A stretch of DNA of 64,000 nucleotides from contig OZ254962.1 of assembly GCA_965276005.1 (NCBI GenBank), forward strand, positions 2,294,001-2,358,000, written 5' to 3'. Origin of the DNA: G965232465 sp965276005. Lineage in GTDB: Bacteria > Pseudomonadota > Alphaproteobacteria > JAQWUY01. The notes below the pieces were generated by a model. The model was not told where the DNA came from. It saw nothing but the letters and a program-made list of their open reading frames with translations, and searched no databases. The translations under genes were made by a program, and so were the position numbers. Of the stretch, positions 1 through 8,649 are shown piece by piece (the stretch's first letter is position 1; each line of letters begins with the position of its first letter).

Positions 1-88
1 CTTGGGCGGATTTGGTGACTTTTATCGCCCCGTATGCCATGTTGAATGTTGCTAAGCAGCCGATAAGTATCGATATTTTTTTTATCAT
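1..88 (-). CDS. Start of a secreted protein, truncated by the window edge
   Basis: The first 29 codons read on the minus strand from an ATG at 86-88. A strong ribosome binding site (AAGGAG, 95-100) lies six bases upstream. The visible protein is a signal peptide: two lysines, a hydrophobic run (ISILIGCLATFNMAYG) and a plausible cleavage site after Ala-Tyr-Gly, followed by a basic mature start (AIKVTKSAQ). The function cannot be told from this fragment. Its neighbour is a divergently placed giant exoprotein, so a surface or secretion partner is possible but unproven. Confidence 0.75.
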   Translation of the reverse strand, partial: MIKKISILIGCLATFNMAYGAIKVTKSAQ

Positions 89-130
89 AATGTACTCCTT
101 TAGTAGTATGATGTTTAAGGGTATACACCC

Positions 131-159
131 ACAATATGTTTTATTCCCCATAACGACAA
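131..159 (-). promoter_or_regulatory. Candidate sigma-70 promoter for the minus-strand secreted gene
   Basis: Read on the minus strand: TTGTCG (154-159), a 17-base spacer, then TATTGT (131-136). It lies about 45 nt upstream of the start codon at 88. The spacing is ideal but the boxes are imperfect. Confidence 0.4.
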
Positions 160-281
160 CAACAATATGCAGAGAACATAGCCCCATGTAGCGTTTTAGC
201 CAATACTTAAGGTGTTTGTACTAAGTATCCGTGCGTATTGTATATGTGTGTCCTTTGTTGTATAAAATAAGGGAAGCCTCT

Positions 282-492
282 CACCGCAAAAGTAGGGAGG
301 AAAATTTGGAAGTATCTAAGTGGTCATATGTTATGTCATTACATCAAAGAAGACCCTATAACTGTAAAAGCAGAGGGGAAGTTTGGAAGTATCTAAGTAG
401 TCATATGTTATGTCATTACATCAAAGAAAACCCCCCAACCGCAAAGGTAGGGGGGGAGAAAGTTTGGAAGTATCTAAGTAGTCATATATCAT
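282..492. repeat. Tandem repeat, about 3 units of 77-81 bp
   Basis: The unit core (TTTGGAAGTATCTAAGT followed by GGTCATATGTTATG or close variants) starts at 305, 382 and 463, giving periods of 77 and 81. The third copy is cut short. Between cores lies a segment with potential to fold: in copy 3 CCCCCCAACC (around 430-440) pairs with GGTAGGGGGG (446-455) around GCAAA. The equivalent segments of copies 1 and 2 differ in sequence but keep partial C-rich/G-rich complementarity. Confidence 0.8.
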
Positions 493-650
493 ACTAACAC
501 ATCTTGGTAGTATTACATATAAAAGAAATGAAGTCCTGAATAAGGATTCAATGCCTACAGTACCAGCGTACCTTATCACATGTGTGTGTGCAATGGGATA
601 ATACGCTAAAATTTATAAAAAATGCGTTAAATTACAAAATATATCATATA

Positions 651-713
651 TTCTTCGTGAAATACTATGGTAATGTCATTCACGGAGAATATTTTTGCCA
701 AAAACTTCGTGAA
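651..713. promoter_or_regulatory. Candidate operator: inverted repeat plus extra half-site upstream of Exo1
   Basis: TTCTTCGTGAA (651-661) and TTCACGGAGAA (679-689) form an inverted repeat with one mismatch. A third copy of the half-site, CTTCGTGAA, lies at 705-713, about 54 bp (five helical turns) from the first. All sit just upstream of the candidate Exo1 promoter. Regulator binding is inferred; no factor is identified. Confidence 0.4.
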
Positions 714-728
714 TAACATACAAAAAAC

Positions 729-756
729 TTGGCAATCTATTGATCTCCATTATAGT
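729..756 (+). promoter_or_regulatory. Candidate promoter of Exo1
   Basis: TTGGCA (729-734), 16-base spacer, TATAGT (751-756). Transcription would start near 763, leaving a leader of about 84 nt that includes the hairpin at 778-812. Confidence 0.4.
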
Positions 757-777
757 ACTATGATACTATGTACGGGT

Positions 778-812
778 ATGTTGCAATGTACGATTATACC
801 ACATTACAACAT
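778..812 (+). promoter_or_regulatory. Hairpin in the Exo1 5' leader
   Basis: ATGTTGCAATGT (778-789) can pair with ACATTACAACAT (801-812) over 11 of 12 positions, with an 11-nt loop. It ends about 22 nt before the Shine-Dalgarno AGGAGA (835-840). It could be an RNA stem-loop affecting Exo1 translation or a DNA operator; the sequence alone does not decide. Confidence 0.45.
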
Positions 813-846
813 GCCATGCAGAATTATAATTATTAGGAGATGTATA

Positions 847-3800
847 ATGAGAGAAACGGTTTGTAATAAAAAAATGTTTATGGTGACGGCTTCCTTGTGT
901 GTTATCGGGGCGTTGACGGGTGGCTTTGCTTATGCGGGAGAACTTCCCGGCGGCGGCGAGGTGATCGATGGGAATGTCCATATTTATCAGCGGGGGGATA
1001 CTCTAAATATTGACCAAAGCACGGATAAAGCGATTATCAGTTGGGAAAATTTTTCTGTGGGTAAGGACAATATAGTAAACTTTAATCAGCCCAGTAGCGA
1101 TTCGGCAACTTTAAATCGTGTTACGGGGGATTTTACTTCTGAGATTGCTGGACAGATTAACGCTAATGGCAGCGTATTTTTGGTCAATCCCAACGGCATA
1201 CTGATTACTGCGGACGGGGTTATCGATACGGGCAATTTTGTTGCCTCGACCCTTGATATTGACAATAACGATTTCTTAAAGGGCGATTATGCGTTTACCA
1301 AAGACGGTGATAATGGCGTTGTTGCGAATCAGGGGCGTATTTCCGTCGACGATGGCGGTTTTGTTGCGTTGCTGGGCGGAGCGGTCAAAAATGACGGTTT
1401 TGTGCGGGCACATGTGGGGACAGTCGGTTTTGCCGGCGGTGAAAAGATTGTCATGTCGTTTGGCAATAACGATTTCTTGCGGGTCGAAGTGCCTACGGAC
1501 AAGTGGGAACAATTGACCGATTCGCAAGGTAACAAAGTGTCTGCCACTCTTGACTTAGGCGGTAAAATCGAATCACGGGGCGGTTTTGTTGATATAACCG
1601 TTGCCGATGCCTCTGATATTCTTCGGCAGTCTATATCTGTTAGCGGTATTGTCTCCGCAAACACCGTGTCCTCGACGGACGGGGTTATATCCATTAGCGG
1701 CGGTACTCTGGGAATTGCTGGCAACGGGCGAATCACCGCTGATGCCGACTATGGCAATGCGGGACGGATAGATGTTGCCGTGCAGTCGCTGAATATGTCC
1801 GCTCCCATATCTGCCACCGCCGCAACAGGCAACGGGGGAACGATTAAGGTATCGTTACAACAGGGGGCAAGTCTCAGTCGTGGGGCGGTGCTTGATGTTA
1901 GCGGTAAACAGGGCGGTAGTGTGTCTGTAATTGGCGGATTATCGGGCGACAAATACTATAAACTGGTTGGCTCGGGCGATTTTGTTGCCGATGGCAGCGA
2001 TGGCACAGGCGGGTATATCGATATATCCAACAAAAACGGCTTGGTTGGGCTGTTTTCTGGTAGCATATCGGCAAAGGGTACGACTATGGGCGGTCGCATT
2101 CGTATCGGTGGGGCGTTTCAAGGGGGTTCATACAACGCAGAAACCAGCTCTCTTGACAAAAAGACTCAACATTTATTTGTTCATCGCTGGTCGGATAGCA
2201 GCGGGCTTATCAGTGCCGGCAAAACTTCATTAGGCACAGGCGTACATATCGATACATCATCCGAATCGGGTATGGGGGGTACAGTCGTACTATGGGCGGA
2301 TCACACCACCAATAACTATGCCCAAATCACCGCAACGGGCGGCACTGGCGGCGGAGCGGTGGAAATATCGGGCAAGAAAAAAGTCGACAGCTTTGGTTTA
2401 AAGCGGGTCGAAGTGGGCAACGGGGTACTGTTACTCGACCCTAAAAATGTGGTGATTGGCAAGTTTGCTGATGGGCTATCACAAGCAAAACGCATTATGT
2501 CGACCACACCTCTTATGTCACCTTTTGACCTAGACGACAATGATAATTTTGGCGTTTCTGTTGCTCTTAGCGAAGACGGCAGCAAATTGGCTGTCGGGGC
2601 TCGGGGTGATGACACGGGGGCACCCAATAATGGTGCCGTGTATTTATTTACCGTTGGCGGCACAAAATCGAGTTGGGGCAGCATGCTTTCACAAGAGTAT
2701 AAAATCGCTTATGGCTCTGGTCTGAATGTCAAAGAAGGCAATGCACAATTCGGTAAATCTGTGGCATTTAATGACGATGGCACTAAGTTGGTTGTAGGCA
2801 TGCCATTCGTCGATAAAGCCTCTTCTTATCGAAAAGGTAAAGGTAGGATTTTCTTCTTTTCTGTCGATTGGGGCAAAAGTGTTGCCGGCAATTCTTATCT
2901 AGAATATGGGGGCAATGGGTACTTTGGCACCGGCGTTGCATTAAGCGATGATGGCACCAAACTAGCGGTCGGTGAATCGGGTGATAATACCGGTAACAAG
3001 GGCGATGCGGATTATGTATATCAGGCAGGTTCTGTGTCGTTGTTTGTATTGTCAGGTGATGGCAAAGATTGGCAGACTTCGCCGTATCGCCAGCGTACGG
3101 CACGGATTGTAAATGGTACGGGTGGGCTTTCTCTATCGGCTTATGATGCATTTGGCTATTCTGTGGCGTTAAGCGGTGACGGATCGAGGTTAGCGGTTGG
3201 TGCTGAGGGTACTGATAGCAACAGAGGGGCGGTGCATTTGTTTACGGTTGGCGGCTCTACATGGGGCAAGGCAGTTAGCCACATCAGTAAAATTGGCAAT
3301 GGCAGCGTAACAGAAAATGGGACGCAGCTTAAATTCAATAAGAGGGACTTCTTTGGCGGTGGCGTAACATTAAGTGACGATGGCACCAAGTTAGCAGTAG
3401 GTGCCATATACGATGACACCGCCGGGCAAAATTTAGGGGCAGTATACCTATTTACTGTTGGCGGCACCACATGGGGCGGTAAAGTTGCTCTGGCAGGCAA
3501 AATCACCGATGGTGCGGGTGTTTCGTTGTCCAGTGTCGATAAATTCGGTTATTCTGTGGCATTGAATACAGACGGATCCCGCTTGGTTGTGGGTGCTGTC
3601 GATGACGACAGTCATGGTAATAACGCAGGCACGGTATATTTGTTTACTGTCGCTAGTACCACATGGGGCAGTACAGTAACGCAAGCGATAAAACTTTCGC
3701 ATGGGGCATTTGTATTAGGTACTTTTCCTTTGGATGATCATGATTATTTTGGCAGTAGTGTATCGTTAAGCGGTGATGGGACGAAGTTGGCTGTCGGGGC

Positions 3801-6800
3801 TCATAGTGATGACGATGGGGGAGGTGATCGAGGGGCGGTGTATCTGTTTACGGTTACTGGCTCTGGCAGCACATGGGGCAGTACAGTAACGCAAGCGGTA
3901 AAACTTTCGCATGGGGCATCTCTATCATCCGGCACCATTTCTTTGGATGATGAGGATTATTTTGGTAGTGGTGTATCGTTAAACAGTGATGGGACGCAGT
4001 TGGCTGTCGGGGCTACGGGTGATGACGATGGGGGTAGTAGTCGAGGGGCGGTGTATTTGTACACTGTCGACGGTTCTGGTGCCACATGGGGCAGTACGGT
4101 AACGCAAGCGGTAAAACTTTCTGATAGCCATGCCAGTGTTTCTTTGGATAATTGGGATTATTTTGGTAGTAGTGTATCGTTAGGCGGTGATGGGACGAAG
4201 TTGGCTGTCGGGGCTGTGTATGATGGCGATGAGGGTAATTATCGAGGGGCGGTGTATCTGTTTACGGTTGCTGGCTCTAGTAGCACATGGGGCAGTACAG
4301 TAACGCAAGTGGTAAAACTTTCGCATGGGGCATCTCTATCATCCGGCACCATTTCTTTGGATAATTGGGATGAATTTGGTAGTAGTGTATGGTTAAGCAG
4401 TGATGGGACGCAGTTGGCTGTCGGGACTCCCTATGATGACGATGGGGGGCTTGATCGAGGGGCGGTGTATCTGTATACTGTCGGCGGTTCTGGTGCCACA
4501 TGGGGCAATGCGGTAACACAAGCGGTAAAACTGTCGCATGGGGCATCGCTATCATCCGGCACTGTTTCTTTGGATAATGGTGATAGGTTTGGTAGTGGTG
4601 TGTCGTTAAGCGGTGATGGGACAAAGTTGGCTGTGGGTGCTGAAGGCGATGACGATGGGGGCAGCAATCGAAATGCAAATCGAGGGGCGGTGTATTTGTT
4701 TACGGTTGCTGGCTCTGGTAGCACATGGGGCAGTACAATAACGCAGGTGGTAAAACTGTCGCATGGGAAATTTTTATCATCCGGCACTGTTTCTTTGGGT
4801 AATGACAATTATTTTGGTAGTGGTGTATCGTTAAGCAGTGATGGGGCGAAGTTGGCTGTGGGGGCTTATTTGAGTGACGATGGGGGTAAGGATCGAGGGG
4901 CGACCTATTTGTACACTATTGGCACATCCAGTGCAGCTGGTGCCACATGGGGCAGTAAGGTGACGCAAGCGGTAAAACTTTCGCATGGGGCATCGCTATT
5001 GCCCGTTACTGTTTCTCCGGATAATTGGGATATGTTTGGTAGGAGTGTATCGTTAAGCGGTGATGGGACAAAGTTGGCTGTGGGGGCTTATTTGGATGAT
5101 GATGGGGGTAGTAGTCAAATTGCAGAACGAGGGGCGGTTTATCTGTACACTATTGGTACATCTAGTGCAGCTGGTGTCACATGGGGCAGTACAGTAACGC
5201 AAGTGGTAAAACTTTCGCATGGGGCATCTTTGTCATCCGGCACTGTTTCTTTGGATGATTGGGATATGTTTGGTAGCAGTGTATCGTTAAACAGTGACGG
5301 GACGAAGTTGGCTGTGGGGACTCCCCGTGATGACGGTGGGGGTAGTAATCAAGGTGCAGATCGAGGAGCGGTGTATCTGTACACTGTTGGCGGATCCAGT
5401 TGGGGCAGCACGATAACGCAAGTGGTAAAACTTTCGCATGGGGCATCTCTATCATCCGGCACTGTTTCTTTGGATGATGATGATGAGTTTGGCAGTAGTG
5501 TATCATTAAGCGGTGATGGGACGCAGTTGGCGGTGGGGGCTCCCTATGATGACGATGGGGGGCTTAATCGAGGGGCGGTGTATCTGTACACTGTTGGCGG
5601 ATCCAGTTGGGGCAGGACGGTAACACAAGCGGTAAAACTTTCTGATAGCTATACCAGTGTTTCTTTGGATGATGGTGATGAGTTTGGTAGTAGTGTATCG
5701 TTAAGCGGTAACGGGACGCAGTTGGCTGTGGGGGTTCCCCGTGATGACGATGGGGGGATCGATCGAGGGGCGGTGTATCTGTACACTGTTGGCGGATCCA
5801 GTTGGGGCAGGACGGTAACACAAGCGGTAAAACTTTCTGATAGCCATGCCAGTGTTTCTTTGGATAGTGATGATCGGTTTGGTAAGAGTGTATCGTTAAG
5901 CGGTAACGGGACGCAGTTGGCTGTCGGTGCACTTCGTGATGACGATGGGGGGCGTTTTCGAGGGGCGGTGTATCTGTACACTGTTGGCGGATTTAGTTGG
6001 GGCAGGATAGTAACGCAAGCGGTAAAACTTTCACATGGGGCATTTTTATCATCCGGCATTATTTCTTTGGCTGATTGGGATGAGTTTGGTATTAGTGTAT
6101 CGTTAAGTGCTGATGGGACAAAGTTGGCTATCGGTGCTACGGGTGATGACGATGGGGGTATTAATCGAGGGGCGGTGTATCTGTACATTGTCGGCGGTTC
6201 TAGTGCCACATGGGGCAGTGCGGCAACACAAACACATACAGAATTCGTTATACACAATGTTACCCTTACTCTTACCAAAAATGAAACATTTGGATCGGCT
6301 GTTGCCATTAGTGACGATGGGAAAAAATTAGCGGTGGGTGCCCAGTTTAACGATACCGGCGGCACCGATCGGGGGGCGGTGTACCTGTTTGAGTTAGGCG
6401 GCGGCGATTCGTTTGGTGACGATGTGTATTACACCGCAAAAATTGCCGATGGCAATGGTGTGTCGTTGGACAATGGCGATAAATTCGGAGCGGCTGTTGC
6501 CTTAAACAACGATGGTAGCACATTGGTTGTGGGTGCCCCGAAGGATGATACAAACGGTACCAATTTTGGGGCGGTGTATGTACTGAGTGTCGGGGGTGTT
6601 GCTTGGGGGGATACGGTTGCACAGTTGGGTAAACTTGCTTCGAACACGGCTGGTAATTTTGGCGATGCGGTTGCCGTTAGTGGCGATGGCACTAAGTTAG
6701 CGGTTGGCATACCGAAGAATAATGCCGGTGGCACCCGTCGGGGGGCAGTACGGTTATATACCATCGAAAATTCTGGTAACGCATATAGTTTCAAGCCACA

Positions 6801-8625
6801 AGCCACATATACGCATGGTAGCGTTTTAGAATCGACCACTCTTTATCTTAGAAATAGTGAACAATTTGGCTATTCTGTGGCGTTAAGTGGCGATGGGTTT
6901 AAATTAGCGGTGGGGGCGATTGGCTATGACGGTTACCGGGGCAGAGTGTACCTGTTTAGGTTGAAACAAAAGGACGCAAGTTGGGGCATAACACCTAAAA
7001 AAGTAGGCGAAATTCGCCATGGTGATACGGGTATTTCTCTGTCGAGGACGGATTATTTTGGCGGTGCTGTCGCTCTGAGCAAGGATGGTAACAAATTAGC
7101 TGTGGGGGCACATGGCGATGACACAGGGGGGCGTTCCTATGGGGCGGTGTATATATTTAGCGTGGGGGGATCTGCGTGGGGCAATACGATTACTAAAAAT
7201 TACAAGATTGCCCATGATTCGGGTGTTTCACTTGCCCCGTCTGGACAATTTGGTTGGGCACTTGCATTGAGCGGTGATGGCAAAAATTTAGTGGTCGGTG
7301 CCCCTAGAACCGATGGGGCGTTGGTCAATGAAGGTGCCATATACCTACTAAATCTGTCAAAAGACACCGTATCGCCGATTACAGAAAAGTTGAAAAAAGG
7401 TACCAACATACACATTGTCGCCAGCAACGATATTACAGTCGATGATGATATAGTCACCACTGCAGGTGCGGGGAAATTAACTTTAATCGCTGGGCGGTCG
7501 ATTAGAATTAACAGCGATGTAAAAATCAATGGCGGACTTACATTAACAGCCAATGACGCCAGCGATAGCAGCTTTGTCCTCAGTGACAGAGACACCGCTA
7601 GAGCCGAGATCACTGTTGCTGCGGATAAAACCGTATCTGGGGGCAGCGGCGATTTGCTTATTGAGATGCGGACTGGTAACAGCAGTGCTCCGATTAGCAC
7701 AAAACAAACGGGCAAAATAACTGTGTGGAAAGCAGACGGTGCCCGTGTCAGCATTGTGCATTTAGGTGCAGTAGACGCCCATAACGATGCGGAAATTGTC
7801 ATTCGCAGCGGCGGACAAATAACCGCCACAGGCGACCATGACAAAGGCGATGTAGTTATCGAACTAGCAGCAGAGAGATTTACCAACAACTCAGGTAGCA
7901 ATGTCTTAAAAATAGCCGATAGCAATGGCGATAAAGGACGATACCTAATATGGACACTATCCTCTGCGGACACGCACCTAAACGGCATAGCCTATGATTT
8001 TAGCAAGGGTAATGTGACATACGACTCTGCAAAGGGCAATTTCCAAGCAAATCCCACCACAGCTGCTGATGGCAACAACGAAAAGTACAAATCAGGTGTT
8101 CTATACAGAGTCCGTAATAGCAGACAATCCAGACTGGGTTATGACGGTGGCAGCAGCAAGACAAAATCCACATTAACATTCAGCAATAGCGGCAGTGGTA
8201 GCGGTGCCGTCAATACTGGCACAATACTACTAGGTGCCAGTGCCATACTGTTGGGCGGTAGTGCTATAGCCACCGCAAATAGCAGATTACACAGCAGTAC
8301 CGACAGCATCTTCACCACCGGCATATACGCCCACTTACGGGGTATCAACATGCGGGTGATATATCAACCGCCCGTACAAACTGCAACTCCCCGTTGGGCA
8401 TCAGTGTTTGACACCCCCCAAGCGGTGCCATTAAAATACAAAGTCAAATACACCACCACATACGACATGGCATTCCTTGCACATAACATCAAGGCACAAA
8501 AGGCAATACCTTTTTACGAACTGGATGAAAAACTATACGAAACCATCAAACGCATATTCGTACAGCAATCGGCACCAACAAACAAGACTGCTGGTATCGA
8601 CACAAAGGATACCGCCCCTGCATAA
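847..8625 (+). CDS. Exo1: giant TPS-type exoprotein with 24 FG-GAP repeats
   Basis: A 2592-residue predicted adhesin. I chose the ATG at 847 because AGGAGA lies seven bases upstream and the protein then begins with a signal peptide (residues 1-30, ending in GGFAYA); the frame is open further upstream without such signals. Residues about 35-270 are the filamentous-haemagglutinin TPS domain, with NPNG at 114-117. From about 561 to 2164 run 24 FG-GAP units, each with FG-x-x-V, a D-G-T-K-L-A-V-G strand and a D-D-x-G-G loop. A beta-helix-like part, a Gly-rich hydrophobic stretch (about 2441-2481) and the shared C-terminal domain (about 2486-2592) follow. No YDG repeats. I noticed no cysteine after the signal peptide. 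By family, a TpsB pore should export it, but none is in the window. It converges on prfB. Confidence 0.85.
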   Translation: MRETVCNKKMFMVTASLCVIGALTGGFAYAGELPGGGEVIDGNVHIYQRGDTLNIDQSTDKAIISWENFSVGKDNIVNFNQPSSDSATLNRVTGDFTSEIAGQINANGSVFLVNPNGILITADGVIDTGNFVASTLDIDNNDFLKGDYAFTKDGDNGVVANQGRISVDDGGFVALLGGAVKNDGFVRAHVGTVGFAGGEKIVMSFGNNDFLRVEVPTDKWEQLTDSQGNKVSATLDLGGKIESRGGFVDITVADASDILRQSISVSGIVSANTVSSTDGVISISGGTLGIAGNGRITADADYGNAGRIDVAVQSLNMSAPISATAATGNGGTIKVSLQQGASLSRGAVLDVSGKQGGSVSVIGGLSGDKYYKLVGSGDFVADGSDGTGGYIDISNKNGLVGLFSGSISAKGTTMGGRIRIGGAFQGGSYNAETSSLDKKTQHLFVHRWSDSSGLISAGKTSLGTGVHIDTSSESGMGGTVVLWADHTTNNYAQITATGGTGGGAVEISGKKKVDSFGLKRVEVGNGVLLLDPKNVVIGKFADGLSQAKRIMSTTPLMSPFDLDDNDNFGVSVALSEDGSKLAVGARGDDTGAPNNGAVYLFTVGGTKSSWGSMLSQEYKIAYGSGLNVKEGNAQFGKSVAFNDDGTKLVVGMPFVDKASSYRKGKGRIFFFSVDWGKSVAGNSYLEYGGNGYFGTGVALSDDGTKLAVGESGDNTGNKGDADYVYQAGSVSLFVLSGDGKDWQTSPYRQRTARIVNGTGGLSLSAYDAFGYSVALSGDGSRLAVGAEGTDSNRGAVHLFTVGGSTWGKAVSHISKIGNGSVTENGTQLKFNKRDFFGGGVTLSDDGTKLAVGAIYDDTAGQNLGAVYLFTVGGTTWGGKVALAGKITDGAGVSLSSVDKFGYSVALNTDGSRLVVGAVDDDSHGNNAGTVYLFTVASTTWGSTVTQAIKLSHGAFVLGTFPLDDHDYFGSSVSLSGDGTKLAVGAHSDDDGGGDRGAVYLFTVTGSGSTWGSTVTQAVKLSHGASLSSGTISLDDEDYFGSGVSLNSDGTQLAVGATGDDDGGSSRGAVYLYTVDGSGATWGSTVTQAVKLSDSHASVSLDNWDYFGSSVSLGGDGTKLAVGAVYDGDEGNYRGAVYLFTVAGSSSTWGSTVTQVVKLSHGASLSSGTISLDNWDEFGSSVWLSSDGTQLAVGTPYDDDGGLDRGAVYLYTVGGSGATWGNAVTQAVKLSHGASLSSGTVSLDNGDRFGSGVSLSGDGTKLAVGAEGDDDGGSNRNANRGAVYLFTVAGSGSTWGSTITQVVKLSHGKFLSSGTVSLGNDNYFGSGVSLSSDGAKLAVGAYLSDDGGKDRGATYLYTIGTSSAAGATWGSKVTQAVKLSHGASLLPVTVSPDNWDMFGRSVSLSGDGTKLAVGAYLDDDGGSSQIAERGAVYLYTIGTSSAAGVTWGSTVTQVVKLSHGASLSSGTVSLDDWDMFGSSVSLNSDGTKLAVGTPRDDGGGSNQGADRGAVYLYTVGGSSWGSTITQVVKLSHGASLSSGTVSLDDDDEFGSSVSLSGDGTQLAVGAPYDDDGGLNRGAVYLYTVGGSSWGRTVTQAVKLSDSYTSVSLDDGDEFGSSVSLSGNGTQLAVGVPRDDDGGIDRGAVYLYTVGGSSWGRTVTQAVKLSDSHASVSLDSDDRFGKSVSLSGNGTQLAVGALRDDDGGRFRGAVYLYTVGGFSWGRIVTQAVKLSHGAFLSSGIISLADWDEFGISVSLSADGTKLAIGATGDDDGGINRGAVYLYIVGGSSATWGSAATQTHTEFVIHNVTLTLTKNETFGSAVAISDDGKKLAVGAQFNDTGGTDRGAVYLFELGGGDSFGDDVYYTAKIADGNGVSLDNGDKFGAAVALNNDGSTLVVGAPKDDTNGTNFGAVYVLSVGGVAWGDTVAQLGKLASNTAGNFGDAVAVSGDGTKLAVGIPKNNAGGTRRGAVRLYTIENSGNAYSFKPQATYTHGSVLESTTLYLRNSEQFGYSVALSGDGFKLAVGAIGYDGYRGRVYLFRLKQKDASWGITPKKVGEIRHGDTGISLSRTDYFGGAVALSKDGNKLAVGAHGDDTGGRSYGAVYIFSVGGSAWGNTITKNYKIAHDSGVSLAPSGQFGWALALSGDGKNLVVGAPRTDGALVNEGAIYLLNLSKDTVSPITEKLKKGTNIHIVASNDITVDDDIVTTAGAGKLTLIAGRSIRINSDVKINGGLTLTANDASDSSFVLSDRDTARAEITVAADKTVSGGSGDLLIEMRTGNSSAPISTKQTGKITVWKADGARVSIVHLGAVDAHNDAEIVIRSGGQITATGDHDKGDVVIELAAERFTNNSGSNVLKIADSNGDKGRYLIWTLSSADTHLNGIAYDFSKGNVTYDSAKGNFQANPTTAADGNNEKYKSGVLYRVRNSRQSRLGYDGGSSKTKSTLTFSNSGSGSGAVNTGTILLGASAILLGGSAIATANSRLHSSTDSIFTTGIYAHLRGINMRVIYQPPVQTATPRWASVFDTPQAVPLKYKVKYTTTYDMAFLAHNIKAQKAIPFYELDEKLYETIKRIFVQQSAPTNKTAGIDTKDTAPA
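3660..6230 (+). repeat. Homogenised FG-GAP coding repeats in Exo1
   Basis: Repeats 7-18 of Exo1 are unusually alike at the DNA level. Blocks such as AGTGTATCGTTAAGCGGTGA, ACGAAGTTGGCTGTCGGGGC and CGAGGGGCGGTGTATCTGTA recur roughly every 160-240 nt with few changes. The flanking repeats (1-6 and 19-24) encode the same motif with much more varied DNA. This points to recent expansion or gene conversion of the central array. Confidence 0.8.
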
Positions 8626-8649
8626 TTTTGGTATGCACAGCACTATATG

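Larger units (their letters stand above)
89..846. other. Intergenic region between the secreted fragment and Exo1
   Basis: This 758-nt gap contains no convincing gene. It holds a promoter for the minus-strand gene (131-159), a three-copy tandem repeat (282-492), an inverted repeat with a third half-site (651-713), a likely Exo1 promoter (729-756) and a leader hairpin (778-812). An open frame across the tandem repeat is not supported, because the repeat spacings (77 and 81) are not both multiples of three. Confidence 0.6.

Noticed and set aside
231..497. ORF of 88 codons across the tandem repeat
   Set aside because: The repeat periods of 77 and 81 shift or keep the frame inconsistently, the start would be a GTG without a ribosome site, and the repeat explains the open frame.
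667..846. N-terminal extension of Exo1 by 60 codons
   Set aside because: The extension lacks a ribosome site and would bury the signal peptide; the ATG at 847 has AGGAGA and resembles the Exo2 start.
5649..6365. Minus-strand ORF of 238 codons inside Exo1, with similar ones throughout the exoproteins
   Set aside because: Shadows of the repeated sense strand: they recur with the repeats, lack ribosome sites and resemble no known protein.
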